DNA from: Defluviitaleaceae bacterium
Lineage (GTDB): Bacteria > Bacillota > Clostridia > Lachnospirales > WQUN01
DNA length: 64,000 bases
NCBI GenBank assembly: GCA_009780185.1
Contig: WRAN01000006.1
Span: 1 to 64,000, forward strand
Direction of reading: 5' to 3'
Part shown: positions 32,601-40,541 of the stretch, in pieces
Numbering within the stretch: position 1 is the first letter of the stretch
Layout: the number at the start of each line of letters is the position of its first letter
Notes under the pieces: generated by a model
The model's input: the letters and a program-made list of their open reading frames with translations, nothing else
Told to the model about the DNA's origin: nothing
Databases searched by the model: none
Translations under genes and position numbers: made by a program

Positions 32601-34111
32601 CCAATCCACATAGCGTATATATCAATAAGACCGTATACATCCCCAAGATAAAGCTCTGCAGTATCCTGCTCGGTTATCAATATCTGAAGCAGCTGGTTAT
32701 TCCTGTAGGCATAAATCACAAAGCTTCCGCCGCGCTCTTGGCTATGCAAAGATAGATGTATAGCATCCCCCATGGTATAACGAGGTCTATCTGTCGATAG
32801 AGTTACATTCCTAGACTGCCCTGGGATTCTAAAGTCTGCATGGATATCATTATCATCCATGTCAACGCCACGCACAATAATATCATTCCGGGAAGTTACA
32901 TCCTCTAGTATAAAGAACCCCATACCATTATCATCAGTGGCAACCTGACGACTAAATGCCTGACCTGATACCTGCAAATGAGCCCTAACCGGAGAACCGT
33001 CAGCCCTGTTAGTAAAAATATAAACCCGATTAGGCAACCCTTGTACCAAGTATCCATGTTCCGGCAAGAGCTCAATCACAAACGGCCCCTCAGCTACCCG
33101 TACATGCATAGTCTCTTCTACACGGTAATTAGAATTGTCAATAACCTCAACAAAAACAGTATAAATCCCGGCCATATAAGCGCGGTGAGTCACATGAAAA
33201 CTACCATCCTCATTCAAATCCACACGATCAAGAACTTGTTCCCCGTTTATAGTAACGGTAACATGCCCCTGATTTACAGGCTCTCCAAAGAAATACCGGA
33301 CATATCCGGTAATGTAAATATCATCTTCCACATGGTATTGATTCCGATCTGTAGAAAGAACAATCTCAAACTTAGGCAGTACATAAGGACTCACCTCAAA
33401 CTGAGCTTGAGCCTGAAAAACTCCATCTCGCTCTACCAATAACCGATAAAATCCACTGTTAACCTCATCCCCAAGGCGAAACCGCCCGCTCATAATGCCA
33501 AAATCAGAAGTTGTAGCCTCTTCCATAAAAACACGATTATCATTTCCGTCAAAAATAGAAATTACATAATCTCCACTAGCAAAAGGGGTAGCATCATTGC
33601 TGTTTACCGCAAGAATACGAAACAGTACATCATCCCCAGGTTTATAAAGCCCTTTGTCAAAGTGGATAATATGATTCTGTCCTTCTGGCTGGGTAATATA
33701 TATATCCCTAATAAAGCTCTCTTCACCAAGCTCAGAGGATACATTTATACTAAGGGAGTACCATCCACTTCCGGTTGCATCCATTGGCAATGAAATAACA
33801 GCACTGCCGCTGTAATTCGTACTAAATATAGCATTGTCAAACCCTGGCCGATTGGCATTGAAATCAATAATATGCACATCAAGTTCCGCCTGCAAAGGCT
33901 GCCCAAATAAATCCCGTACCTGAACAGCCGCAACAACGGCAGTGTCAGTATAATAAGTACGATTAGTGGTTAGTGTGAGTTGATGCCTCGGCCCAGGCAA
34001 AGCAGCCGCCCTCCGCGCAGCAATAAAATTGCTTCCTCGCTGATATACAAAGAACAGGCATATAAAAATAATAATACCAGCCAATATATACCGAGTAGTT
34101 TTTCTAGCCAT
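29693..34111 (-). CDS. Membrane-anchored alpha-2-macroglobulin with thioester motif
   Basis: The 1472-residue protein starts with an uncleaved-looking membrane anchor (residues 8-24), followed by macroglobulin-type beta domains (for example LTTNRTYYTDTAVVAAVQV and HFDKGLYKPGDDVLFRI). The thioester domain has GCFEQ with Cys 1005, matching C-x-E-Q of A2M and complement C3; an alpha-helical toroid follows (FMFSHQNRDGSFNI) and a receptor-binding-like end. Bacterial A2Ms trap proteases and are usually linked to penicillin-binding protein 1C, absent here. Two more membrane segments (about residues 652-672 and 705-727) split the chain between the MG domains and the thioester half, an unusual layout. 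Confidence 0.88.
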   Translation of the reverse strand: MARKTTRYILAGIIIFICLFFVYQRGSNFIAARRAAALPGPRHQLTLTTNRTYYTDTAVVAAVQVRDLFGQPLQAELDVHIIDFNANRPGFDNAIFSTNYSGSAVISLPMDATGSGWYSLSINVSSELGEESFIRDIYITQPEGQNHIIHFDKGLYKPGDDVLFRILAVNSNDATPFASGDYVISIFDGNDNRVFMEEATTSDFGIMSGRFRLGDEVNSGFYRLLVERDGVFQAQAQFEVSPYVLPKFEIVLSTDRNQYHVEDDIYITGYVRYFFGEPVNQGHVTVTINGEQVLDRVDLNEDGSFHVTHRAYMAGIYTVFVEVIDNSNYRVEETMHVRVAEGPFVIELLPEHGYLVQGLPNRVYIFTNRADGSPVRAHLQVSGQAFSRQVATDDNGMGFFILEDVTSRNDIIVRGVDMDDNDIHADFRIPGQSRNVTLSTDRPRYTMGDAIHLSLHSQERGGSFVIYAYRNNQLLQILITEQDTAELYLGDVYGLIDIYAMWIGPNDNRDYEAIPFARKTVFVDPGRFMHLTVDADRPEYRPGEFVNLNIGVTDSDGMPLDAALLVSIVDEAMLSLAANDLSIDNIRLALADIRFSEGLDAATLYATLISGASEQAISRLLLRQGGISPSIQTSRIINPPPRAPEQRGSGVMTAFLVYVVFVATIMFFVFRDKPHLSPTHHHKYPDIPGYLQNKSPSTVVQKDEKAISWVVLGAIVIFIFALFFLSSCSSARDSEESMADRIPPPQTAEADDSAPASEPSFDLEDADDAFEAPGRPAGEIETQTARVRRLFLETMLFIPEVMARDGQAELGFMLADNITTWNIQVVGNTQDGLVGHTEGSIRAFQPFFMDFELPRNSIRGDRVSIPVTVFNYTEEEQIVILTIAELPWFTLNTEPVQTLTVPVNQSVMVYIPITILDFGDFVFRAYADTHGFADAVEKGLRVNPEGFRIERVVSSGTIERDIMQHILFMDVDIPDTRRATIKFYPSVMAQVVEGMENIFRMPFGCFEQTSSILFPNILALRYMQENNLDNPAITSRALEFISSGYQRLLTFEVRSEPGGFSLFGHAPAETVLTAYGLMQLVNLTSVYTIDERVMERMAEFMFSHQNRDGSFNITGPNVHRLTDAQHLAFNAYIIWAMSEAIPRDSRLQISVDYLLSRLHLVDDNFTLALIANALVNVGSPQASDVLADLAGNVERIGDSAYVSANLRDYFGTSGHAQNLQTTALTSLVFSRYGVYTDTNAMLVNHILANQDSWGTWHSTQATILSLMALTNHATASPLKDGEITVTIGEQEQVIRVSGDNTLDLYQVTFTGLDAENTMHIRFPDLGTMTYKITLDFYVPYDSVELDRGFEVITSMDTDLIIHQWVDQDIRVINRSGMVINNAMVVVSIPQGFRVEASSLAALRNQGLIERYETRFDVVNLYLRDVEAGEIIDLVVAYRPSYPVIVTGGHVRVFDYYNPTIEGFAMPMEIVVG

Positions 34112-34220
34112 AACATATCCTCCTTAGGGCAATAACCTCAACATTAAATTGTCAAGGGGTTTAATATTACAATTATATTACAAAACTCGCAAGCCATGGA
34201 AAAGTTCCACACAACAACAA

Positions 34221-34254
34221 AAACGGCTACACCTTTTGGCGCAGCCGCTTTTAT
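34221..34254. terminator. Terminator after 34274
   Basis: AAAACGGCT and AGCCGCTTTT form the stem, with a short AAGGTG-like loop; on the minus strand it ends the gene at 34274-34693. Confidence 0.65.
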
Positions 34255-34273
34255 TGGTTTATATTTAATTTGC

Positions 34274-34693
34274 TTACTTTTTCATTTCCAATAATTTCTT
34301 CAAAACCTCTAAGTTATCGCCACCAGGCTTATAAAATGCCATATCCGAGCTACACAACTTCTCAAATGTCTTTCCAAAAATCACTTTAGTATTCCCCGGT
34401 GCGTCGGCACATCCACAACATGAACAGATATTAACATTGGCCCAGGCAATATCCTTCTGGGCATCACTTATAGGCACAGCTTCATGTTCTTTGCTAAAAT
34501 CACCGCCGACCCACACAGTCCAAGGACTAGGGTATTCATCCGATTCCCCAAGATGCATATAACATATAGCCTTACCCTTGTAAGCAATCTCGCTGCCGTT
34601 TATAGCCATGTCATTTTCTTTTAGATACTCGGCAAACAGTAGTCCATTCTTTAAATCCTCACCTTTAAGTACTTCAGCAAAACGATTGTCCAT
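34274..34693 (-). CDS. Uncharacterised cysteine-containing protein
   Basis: The 139-residue protein has no signal peptide or membrane segment. A middle part (AICYMHLGESDEYPSPWTVWVGGDFS) looks like a compact alpha/beta domain, and NICSCCGCADAPG gives a tight cluster of four cysteines that could bind a metal. I do not recognise the family. It follows lexA on the same strand after a 63-base gap and could be read from the SOS promoter, but a link to DNA repair is not shown. Confidence 0.6.
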   Translation of the reverse strand: MDNRFAEVLKGEDLKNGLLFAEYLKENDMAINGSEIAYKGKAICYMHLGESDEYPSPWTVWVGGDFSKEHEAVPISDAQKDIAWANVNICSCCGCADAPGNTKVIFGKTFEKLCSSDMAFYKPGGDNLEVLKKLLEMKK

Positions 34694-34756
34694 TACATGC
34701 CTCCTATTAATAAATAACGCCTCCAGGCAGTCAGCATAGCCGGAAGCGCGGTAATA

Positions 34757-35368
34757 TTAATATCTACGATAAAGCCCAATAACCTTACCAAGGATATCAC
34801 ATTCCCTAGTAACAATAGGCTCAAAATCAGCATTGGCAGGGTCAAGGCGTATAAATTCCCCATCCCTGTAAAATGTTTTAACCGTAGCGCTATCCTCCAA
34901 AAGAGCAATAACGATATCGCCGTCAGTGGCATCTTGCTGCTGGCGTACAAGCACCAAATCTCCGTCAAAAATACCTTCGTCTATCATGCTATCACCCTTT
35001 ACATGTAGCATGTAACAGGTATCATTCTTTATATAATCAATAGGAATAGGGAAGGTATCTTCGATATTTTCTTCAGCTAAAATAGGCATACCTGCCGCTA
35101 CACGCCCTACTATGGGCACATTTACCAATTCCCTGGTATTACCATAAAAATCTTCTTCCAAAATCTCAGTCGAACGGTTCTTTGTTGCGGTACGGCGTAT
35201 ATATCCCTTCCGCTCCAATGTCTCTAGATGGGCATGTACAGTAGATGTGGAACTAAGACCCACAGCGTCGCAAATCTCTCTTACTGTAGGCGGATACCCA
35301 TTCTGCCTTATTTCGGTTTTTAAGAAATTGAGAATCAATTGTTGTTTGGCTGTGAGAGTGCCTGCCAT
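34757..35368 (-). CDS. lexA: LexA repressor
   Basis: The 203-residue protein has an N-terminal winged helix (GYPPTVREICDAVGLSSTSTVHAHL), the self-cleavage site Ala92-Gly93 (in VAAGMPIL), and the Ser127 (GDSMI) and Lys164 (TVKTF) dyad. With RecA filaments it cuts itself, which opens SOS genes. The start at 35368 follows AAGGAGAG; a longer frame from 35401 is not needed. Its promoter carries a LexA box, so it is autoregulated. Confidence 0.97.
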   Translation of the reverse strand: MAGTLTAKQQLILNFLKTEIRQNGYPPTVREICDAVGLSSTSTVHAHLETLERKGYIRRTATKNRSTEILEEDFYGNTRELVNVPIVGRVAAGMPILAEENIEDTFPIPIDYIKNDTCYMLHVKGDSMIDEGIFDGDLVLVRQQQDATDGDIVIALLEDSATVKTFYRDGEFIRLDPANADFEPIVTRECDILGKVIGLYRRY

Positions 35369-35416
35369 GTGAATCTCTCCTTTCATATTTTGCACATTCA
35401 AGTAGATTTAAAAGGA

Positions 35417-35455
35417 GTCTAACATATATTTGGTAAATGTGCAAACATTTGTTCA
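35417..35455 (-). promoter_or_regulatory. lexA promoter with SOS box
   Basis: On the minus strand TTGCAC (35445-35440) and TAGACT (35422-35417) are 17 bases apart. GAACAAATGTTTG (35455-35443) fits the Gram-positive LexA box GAAC-N4-GTT(C/T) and overlaps the -35 box. Confidence 0.75.
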
Positions 35456-35511
35456 AAAAAAAATAATAAAACCTTTTTCGAAATCATCTTTATTGATTTC
35501 GAAAATAGGTT

Positions 35512-35624
35512 ATACCGATTCCAATTAAAATCCTATCTGCCTATCGCGGCAAAACCACTTGAAACGCTTGTTTCGCGTTTCAAGCCGCCGCTCTGTCAGA
35601 CAGGTTTTAATTTGGAATCGGTAT
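35512..35624. repeat. 113-base palindromic repeat
   Basis: The ends are inverted copies: ATACCGATTCCAATTAAAA (35512-35530) and, reversed, ATACCGATTCCAAATTAAAA (35624-35605). The centre has its own hairpin, CTTGAAACGC/GCGTTTCAAG. A 29-base match to the right arm occurs alone at 50394-50422. This looks like a small dispersed palindromic repeat. Confidence 0.6.
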
Positions 35625-37354
35625 TACATATTAACTTTAAAGTCCTTCAGGCGAATTTGAACGGAGGATATTCCATTATAGGTATTAGTTTCGATACCGT
35701 ATACCACATCCATATAAAAACCTCCAAGCGGCCTAACTCCTGCGGCTTTTACGGCATTTGTGTAGGCCTCGTTCATACCAAAGGTTATACCCTTAAGCTT
35801 CCCGGCTACAGTAGAGAAAGTAAAAATTAGCGTGCTTTTCTCATTGATGACACGACAGTGTTCTACATATAATTTGCGGCTCAAAAATAGCGGCTCTCTG
35901 TTGCCCTTGCCAAATGGTGCCAGTCTTGTAAGCTCGTTGGAAAGTTTTAGGTTTATATCTGCTGCTTCAAGTTCCCTATCTATAAAAATAGATGGGATGA
36001 AATCATTCTCTGTTAGACTACACTCTCCATTAAGCGCCTCACGCAGTTTCGGAATATTTTCAGAAGGCATAGTTAGCCCCGCTGCCATAGGATGTCCTCC
36101 AAAGCGGGTAAAAAGGTGTTTGTGGGCAAACAAAGCTTCAAAAAGATTATATCCTTCTATAGAGCGTCCCGACCCCTTCATCGCCCCATCTCCCTGGGTA
36201 AGCAAAATCGTCGGGCGGCCTGTATCTTCTTTTATTCTGCCAGCTACTATACCGGCAACACTTTCATGAGCCTCTATGTCGGTCAGTACCAATATCTTAT
36301 CCAGAGGCTCTGACAAGCTGGAAATAGCGCGGCTAACACAGTCAGTAGTTAGTTTTTTTCTTTCGTCGTTGAGGCTACAAAGCTCTGCTGCTATTGCAAT
36401 CCGCATTGTGGATTCTACTGTTAGTAGAAGCTCTACGGATTTTCTGGCACTCCCAAGCCTGCCCGTAGCGTTGAGGCATGGCCCCAGCACAAACCCGATA
36501 CAAAAGCCATCTATAGGTTTATCCAAATACCCCCGGGTAGTAATTAAGCTTCCAAGACCGGGGTTGATTAGTTTATTAGCGTTGAGGATTTTAAGCCCTT
36601 CCTTTACGATGATTCTATTTTCATCTTGCAGATTTACGATATCGCAAACTGTTGCGATAGCTGCAAGGGCCAAAAGCTCATCTTGTTGATCTCCGGTAAG
36701 CCCACCCAGGGCAATAGCCAGCTTGTACGCAAGCCCTCCGGCACATAACTCCTTAAAAGGATAGGGACAGTCTGCCTGTTTTGGGTCTATAATTACAGCA
36801 GCTGGGGGCAGTTCATCCTCCCTGCCTGCATCTGTTTCCACAAACCCAGGCTCGTGATGGTCTAAAACAATTACTTTCATACCCAGCTCGTTGGCAATGG
36901 TAATTTCATTCATCGCAGAAATCCCATTATCCACAGTTAATAAAATCTCCACCCCGTCCTCATATAACTGACGAACGGCCTTCTCGTTAAGACCGTATCC
37001 TTCTTCAATACGGTGTGGTATGTAAAAATCTACATTTGCCCCGTTAAGTACAAGCATCTTATACAGGATTACCGTGCTCATTACCCCGTCAACGTCATAA
37101 TCCCCATAAATCATGATTTTTGATTTTTCTTTTATTGCTTGAGATAACAGGGCAATAGCCTTAGCTACACCCTTCATTTCAAGCGTATCATGCATCTTTG
37201 CGCTTGAAGGCGCAAGGAAATTAAGGGCTGTTTTCTTAGTTCTTAGTCCCCGATTGGCCATTACATTGGCCGTAACTGGGCTTATTCCCAGTACTTTAGA
37301 CATAAGAGTCAGATCAGCATCGGTTTCTAAAACTACCCAGCGGCTTGTTTTCAT
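35624..37354 (-). CDS. recJ: Single-stranded-DNA-specific exonuclease RecJ
   Basis: The 576-residue protein is a DHH-family 5'-3' ssDNA exonuclease with DYDVDG (residues 85-90), DNG (in LLTVDNGIS), DHHEPG (165-170) and the DHHA1 end GGHPMAAG. RecJ acts in recombination and mismatch repair with manganese or magnesium ions. The length matches the short RecJ type of E. coli, without the long C-terminal extension seen in Bacillus. It is the last gene of the hpf-rdgB-phosphoesterase-recJ run and overlaps its neighbour by ATGA. Confidence 0.95.
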   Translation of the reverse strand: MKTSRWVVLETDADLTLMSKVLGISPVTANVMANRGLRTKKTALNFLAPSSAKMHDTLEMKGVAKAIALLSQAIKEKSKIMIYGDYDVDGVMSTVILYKMLVLNGANVDFYIPHRIEEGYGLNEKAVRQLYEDGVEILLTVDNGISAMNEITIANELGMKVIVLDHHEPGFVETDAGREDELPPAAVIIDPKQADCPYPFKELCAGGLAYKLAIALGGLTGDQQDELLALAAIATVCDIVNLQDENRIIVKEGLKILNANKLINPGLGSLITTRGYLDKPIDGFCIGFVLGPCLNATGRLGSARKSVELLLTVESTMRIAIAAELCSLNDERKKLTTDCVSRAISSLSEPLDKILVLTDIEAHESVAGIVAGRIKEDTGRPTILLTQGDGAMKGSGRSIEGYNLFEALFAHKHLFTRFGGHPMAAGLTMPSENIPKLREALNGECSLTENDFIPSIFIDRELEAADINLKLSNELTRLAPFGKGNREPLFLSRKLYVEHCRVINEKSTLIFTFSTVAGKLKGITFGMNEAYTNAVKAAGVRPLGGFYMDVVYGIETNTYNGISSVQIRLKDFKVNM

Positions 37355-37833
37355 AGATTAATCACTTCCCCAGAAATATTACCCCCATCGTCTATTGTCA
37401 GTATCCCATAAGAAGCCTTGCTGCCACCACGAGGCTCACTAATACTCCCCGGATTCATAAAAAAAACCGACTCATGTCTAAACACAACAGGAAAGTGAGA
37501 ATGCCCAAATAAACAGGCATCCACTTCTTTTTCCAGTGCATAGTACATAAGACGGTCATATTGGCTTTTTACGCCATGGCTGTGGCCGTGCATTAGTAAT
37601 ATTTTTTTAGAGCCAAAGGCTAAAATCCGTTCCTTTGGTGCCTTAGTGCCAAAATCACAATTTCCAGCTACGGCAACAAAGTTAATAGCAGAGTAATCGG
37701 ACTGGAATTGCAATAAATCATCCACATTATCCCCAAGATGTATAACGGTTTCTACCTCATTGATATAGTCATCAAGGAGATATGGAATAGATGCGACTTT
37801 CCTATGGGAGTCACTAAGTACCAGAATTTTCAT
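37351..37833 (-). CDS. YfcE/MJ0936-type metallophosphoesterase
   Basis: The 160-residue protein carries the five metal motifs of small calcineurin-like phosphoesterases: SDSH (D8, H10), HLGDNVDD, AGNCD, LMHGHSHG and GHSHFP, ending with NPGSISEPRGG. Relatives cleave phosphodiesters such as bis-pNPP and cyclic nucleotides; the cell substrate is unknown. It overlaps rdgB by 20 bases and recJ by four, so the genes are tightly coupled. Confidence 0.92.
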   Translation of the reverse strand: MKILVLSDSHRKVASIPYLLDDYINEVETVIHLGDNVDDLLQFQSDYSAINFVAVAGNCDFGTKAPKERILAFGSKKILLMHGHSHGVKSQYDRLMYYALEKEVDACLFGHSHFPVVFRHESVFFMNPGSISEPRGGSKASYGILTIDDGGNISGEVINL

Positions 37834-38440
37834 TTAATATCAAACCTATCATCTTTTGTATAGCTTGTCCGCGGTGGCTTATTTGGTTTTTTTCTTCTTT
37901 AGAAAGCTCGGCCAAAGTCTTTTCATAAGGTGGATAATAGAAAATAGGGTCGTAGCCAAAGCCTCCATCCCCAAATAAATCCCAGGCGATGCGCCCTTCG
38001 ATAGCGCCCTTGGTCGTCAGTTGTGACCCGTCTGGAAATATGCATACAAGTGTACATATAAATCTGGCCAAGCGCCATTCATCATGTACATGGGCAAGTT
38101 TTTCTAGAATTGCCTGGCACCTTTCGTGATAAGGAGTGTCCCGTCCCATAAATAACGCCGAGTGTACCCCGGGTTTTCCCTCAAGGGCATCAATTTCCAG
38201 GCCTGAATCGTCTGCCAGCACGGCATAGCTATGCCCATGCTCCTTTAAAAAATCCGCGGTTTCCCTAGCTTTTTGGGTAGCATTGTGAAGGAAGGTATCT
38301 CCATCTTCCCCTGCTTCGAACTTAAGCCCGAGGTCAGCCAAGGAGATAAGTAAAAGCCCAGCTTTTTCAAACATAGGTGCTATCTCCTTGGCTTTTCCGG
38401 GGTTATTGGTTGCTAATAAATATGTCATTTCTGAGTTCAT
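37814..38440 (-). CDS. rdgB: XTP/dITP diphosphatase (RdgB/HAM1)
   Basis: The 208-residue protein is of the HAM1 family: LLATNNPGKAKEIAPMF at the N-terminus, ADDSGLEIDALEGKPGVHSA, GDGGFGYDPIFYYP and SHRGQA near the end. It removes deaminated purine nucleotides (dITP, XTP) from the pool and so prevents mutations. The ATG at 38440 overlaps the stop of hpf as TAATG. A second ATG at 38428 is possible. Confidence 0.95.
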   Translation of the reverse strand: MNSEMTYLLATNNPGKAKEIAPMFEKAGLLLISLADLGLKFEAGEDGDTFLHNATQKARETADFLKEHGHSYAVLADDSGLEIDALEGKPGVHSALFMGRDTPYHERCQAILEKLAHVHDEWRLARFICTLVCIFPDGSQLTTKGAIEGRIAWDLFGDGGFGYDPIFYYPPYEKTLAELSKEEKNQISHRGQAIQKMIGLILNENSGT

Positions 38441-38985
38441 TATTGGGGCTCGATCAGGCCGTACTCCCCATCGTTGCGCTTATACACAACGTTTACTTCA
38501 TCAGTCCAGCTGTTGCGGAATACATAAAAATCATGGTTTAGCAGTTCCATCTCCATAACCGCTTCCTGAGCGTCCATAGGCTTTAATGCGAAGCGCTTAG
38601 TACGATGGATTACGATTTCTTGCTGTGAAGGTTCTGTCTGAGGTATTTCCATTCCTTCTATATACAATAGCTCTTCATTGGTAGCCACACTGCGGCGGCG
38701 GCGGTCACGAAGGCGGGTTTTGTATTTTACTACTTGCCTTTCCAAAATATCCACGGCGCCATCAATACAATTGCCTACATCTTGATCTGTAACTTCGGCT
38801 CTTAAAAGCCGCTTATGCATGGGTACAGATACTTCCATTTTGGTTAGGTGCTTGTTCATGCTATAGGTAACATGAACCTCTGCATTGTCTGGGAGAAGTT
38901 TTTCCAGCTTGGAAAGCTTCTTAATAGTACGCTCTTTTAAACCTTCGGTTACTGTCATGTTCTTGCCGGTGAATACAAAACGCAT
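38440..38985 (-). CDS. hpf: Long-form ribosome hibernation promoting factor
   Basis: The 181-residue protein has the N-terminal S30AE domain (MRFVFTGKNMTVTEGLKERTIKKL) that sits in the 30S subunit, a basic linker (RLRDRRRRSV) and the C-terminal dimerisation domain (VIHRTKRFALKPMDAQEAVMEMELLNHDFYVFRNS, given in part). Long HPF forms 100S ribosome dimers in Firmicutes. It is first in the run to recJ and is preceded by GAGGAAT-like purines. The SRP RNA gene lies upstream on the other strand. Confidence 0.96.
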   Translation of the reverse strand: MRFVFTGKNMTVTEGLKERTIKKLSKLEKLLPDNAEVHVTYSMNKHLTKMEVSVPMHKRLLRAEVTDQDVGNCIDGAVDILERQVVKYKTRLRDRRRRSVATNEELLYIEGMEIPQTEPSQQEIVIHRTKRFALKPMDAQEAVMEMELLNHDFYVFRNSWTDEVNVVYKRNDGEYGLIEPQ

Positions 38986-39084
38986 AGTATTCCTCCTCAG
39001 ATAATATTTACGAAAGGATTATAACATAAAAAATCACTACAAACAGGCTTTACAGGCCACTAAATTCCTGTTACATTAAGCTTT

Positions 39085-39354
39085 GCCCGTGCAAGCTGGG
39101 GAAGTGGCGGCTCCCTGTACCTTCAATCCGCCATAGTTGGGGTGATGTCTTTCCTTAGGCATTGTCTTTGTAGAGTCTGCCCCAGGTAAGTAGCGTTGAC
39201 GGTCAAGTCCCGCGCAATAGGCCCTTGTGAACCGCGTCAGGTCCGGAAGGAAGCAGCGCTAAGCAAGTCAGCTTATGTGCCGTGGGGTCGCTTGGCCAGA
39301 GCCAACTGTCTGGGTTACGTCTATGAAGCACTGTCAACGGTTAGGCGCACGGGC
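39085..39354 (+). ncRNA. ffs: Signal recognition particle RNA (large type)
   Basis: The closing helix GCCCGTGC (39085-39092) / GCACGGGC (39347-39354) is followed by TTTTT. The S-domain apex CAGGTCCGGAAGGAAGCAGC (39238-39257) with its GGAA tetraloop is the universal Ffh-binding motif. The 5' part, with GGTAAGTAG-like and TGGCGG loops, forms the Alu domain found in Firmicutes. About 270 bases fits this class. The RNA directs ribosomes to the membrane with Ffh. The exact ends are approximate. Confidence 0.93.
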
Positions 39355-39471
39355 ATTTTTATTTTCGGTTTTGATGATAATGACGAAAGCGATCGAGTTC
39401 GTCTTTTATAATAGGAATAAACCTTTTAAAACCGTACAAATGCATAATTTCTTCAAAATCCACGCACCATA

Positions 39472-39500
39472 TTGAAAAACGAATGGCGTGACGTTATACT
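39472..39500 (+). promoter_or_regulatory. Strong promoter before the Nudix gene
   Basis: TTGAAA (39472-39477), 17 bases and TATACT (39495-39500) form a near-consensus promoter. It overlaps the 5' end of the open frame, which makes the translation start unclear. Confidence 0.6.
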
Positions 39501-39952
39501 TGAAATTAGTAAATACTTCCACAATAAGCTGTGGCGGAGTAGTAATATTCCGCAACAAGGTACTTCTTTTATATAAAAATCAGAACGGTAAGCATATGGG
39601 CTGGGTTTTGCCTAAAGGAACTTTAGAGCCAAATGAGACCTACAAAGCTGCCGCGACAAGAGAAGTGCAAGAAGAAAGCGGTGTCACAGCCAAAGTGCGT
39701 AGATACCTTGGAAAAACCCAGTATTCATTTTACTTGAACGGAACAAATCAAGGTCACCGCATATCCAAGACCGTATACTGGTACCTAATGGCCACAAACT
39801 CCTTTGACTGTAAGCCTCAAGCGGAGGAATATTTCGCAGATGTAGGCTATTATAAGCAGCATGAAGCTTACTACTTACTAAAGTTCCACGACGAACGCAG
39901 AATTATGAGCCAAGCTTTTGCAGAATATAAAGCCCATACAAATCCATCATAG
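39500..39952 (+). CDS. Nudix hydrolase
   Basis: The 150-residue protein has a full Nudix box, G-T-LEPNE-TYKAAATREVQEESGV (G-x5-E-x7-REVxEExGV), preceded by CGGVVIF and GWVLPK. Nudix enzymes split nucleoside diphosphates linked to another group; the substrate here is unknown. The start is uncertain: a GTG at 39488 lies inside the promoter, and a TTG at 39500 gives a family-like N-terminus (MKLVNTSTISCGG) but has no Shine-Dalgarno sequence. The RNA may be leaderless or another promoter may be used. Confidence 0.8.
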   Translation: MKLVNTSTISCGGVVIFRNKVLLLYKNQNGKHMGWVLPKGTLEPNETYKAAATREVQEESGVTAKVRRYLGKTQYSFYLNGTNQGHRISKTVYWYLMATNSFDCKPQAEEYFADVGYYKQHEAYYLLKFHDERRIMSQAFAEYKAHTNPS

Positions 39953-40030
39953 AACAGGTATGAAAGGATGGATTACATGTCAAATATATACATTAATAAA
40001 ATAACATACACACGAAAGGATGACTCCCAA

Positions 40031-40282
40031 ATGAGTAAAATCAGTGACTGGAAATTAGCTCAAAAACTTCAAGCAAGCAATAAGCGTGGCCTTATCGTTG
40101 GCATAACCATTGGAGTAATTGTATGCCTTGTAGTAATTGGTGCTATTGTAAAATTCCTATGGCTAAAAAAGAAGTTTGACTGCCTACATTATGACCTAGA
40201 TGATATGGACGACGATTTCGAAGAAGATTGTGATTGTGATGAGAATGGCTGCTCTTACACCAGTGATAAGGATTTTGTGTAA
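40031..40282 (+). CDS. Small membrane protein with acidic, Cys-containing tail
   Basis: The 83-residue protein has a short basic N-terminus, one membrane segment (GLIVGITIGVIVCLVVIGAIV, residues 20-40 in part) and an acidic tail DDMDDDFEEDCDCDENGC with three cysteines that could bind a metal. GAAAGGA lies at a suitable distance before this ATG. A longer form starting at 39977 also has a purine-rich site, so the N-terminus is not certain. Function unknown. Confidence 0.65.
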   Translation: MSKISDWKLAQKLQASNKRGLIVGITIGVIVCLVVIGAIVKFLWLKKKFDCLHYDLDDMDDDFEEDCDCDENGCSYTSDKDFV

Positions 40283-40321
40283 GAGGCAATATTACTGCAC
40301 ATATTAATCAAGAAATTTATC

Positions 40322-40357
40322 AAAACCTCCCGTGGATATGCTCCGCTGGAGGTTTTT
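40322..40357. terminator. Terminator
   Basis: AAAACCTCC and GGAGGTTTT pair, followed by TTC; a 17-base region with further pairing forms the loop. Confidence 0.7.
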
Positions 40358-40391
40358 CTATGTAAATTTCATGAAAAATACTATAACCCCC

Positions 40392-40420
40392 TTGTAACGA
40401 TTATGTAATATATGTATACT
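40392..40420 (+). promoter_or_regulatory. Promoter of the iron-type ABC operon
   Basis: TTGTAA (40392-40397), 17 bases and TATACT (40415-40420). The 5' leader is about 115 bases and contains the palindrome CGAATTAATTCG near 40490. No classical Fur box was recognised. Confidence 0.6.
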
Positions 40421-40541
40421 AGTCCCGCGTTGTGGGAAATAGCCCAAACATGTATAGCGAATTAAATAAAAAACAGTCTCGACTGATTTCGAATTAATTC
40501 GTGAGAAAAATAAAACCAGAACCAGAAAGGTGGAATCTTCC

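Noticed and set aside
39196-39475. Small proteins over the SRP RNA gene
   Set aside because: The sequence has the SRP RNA fold and the GGAAGGAAGCAGC apex; the frames lack ribosome sites.
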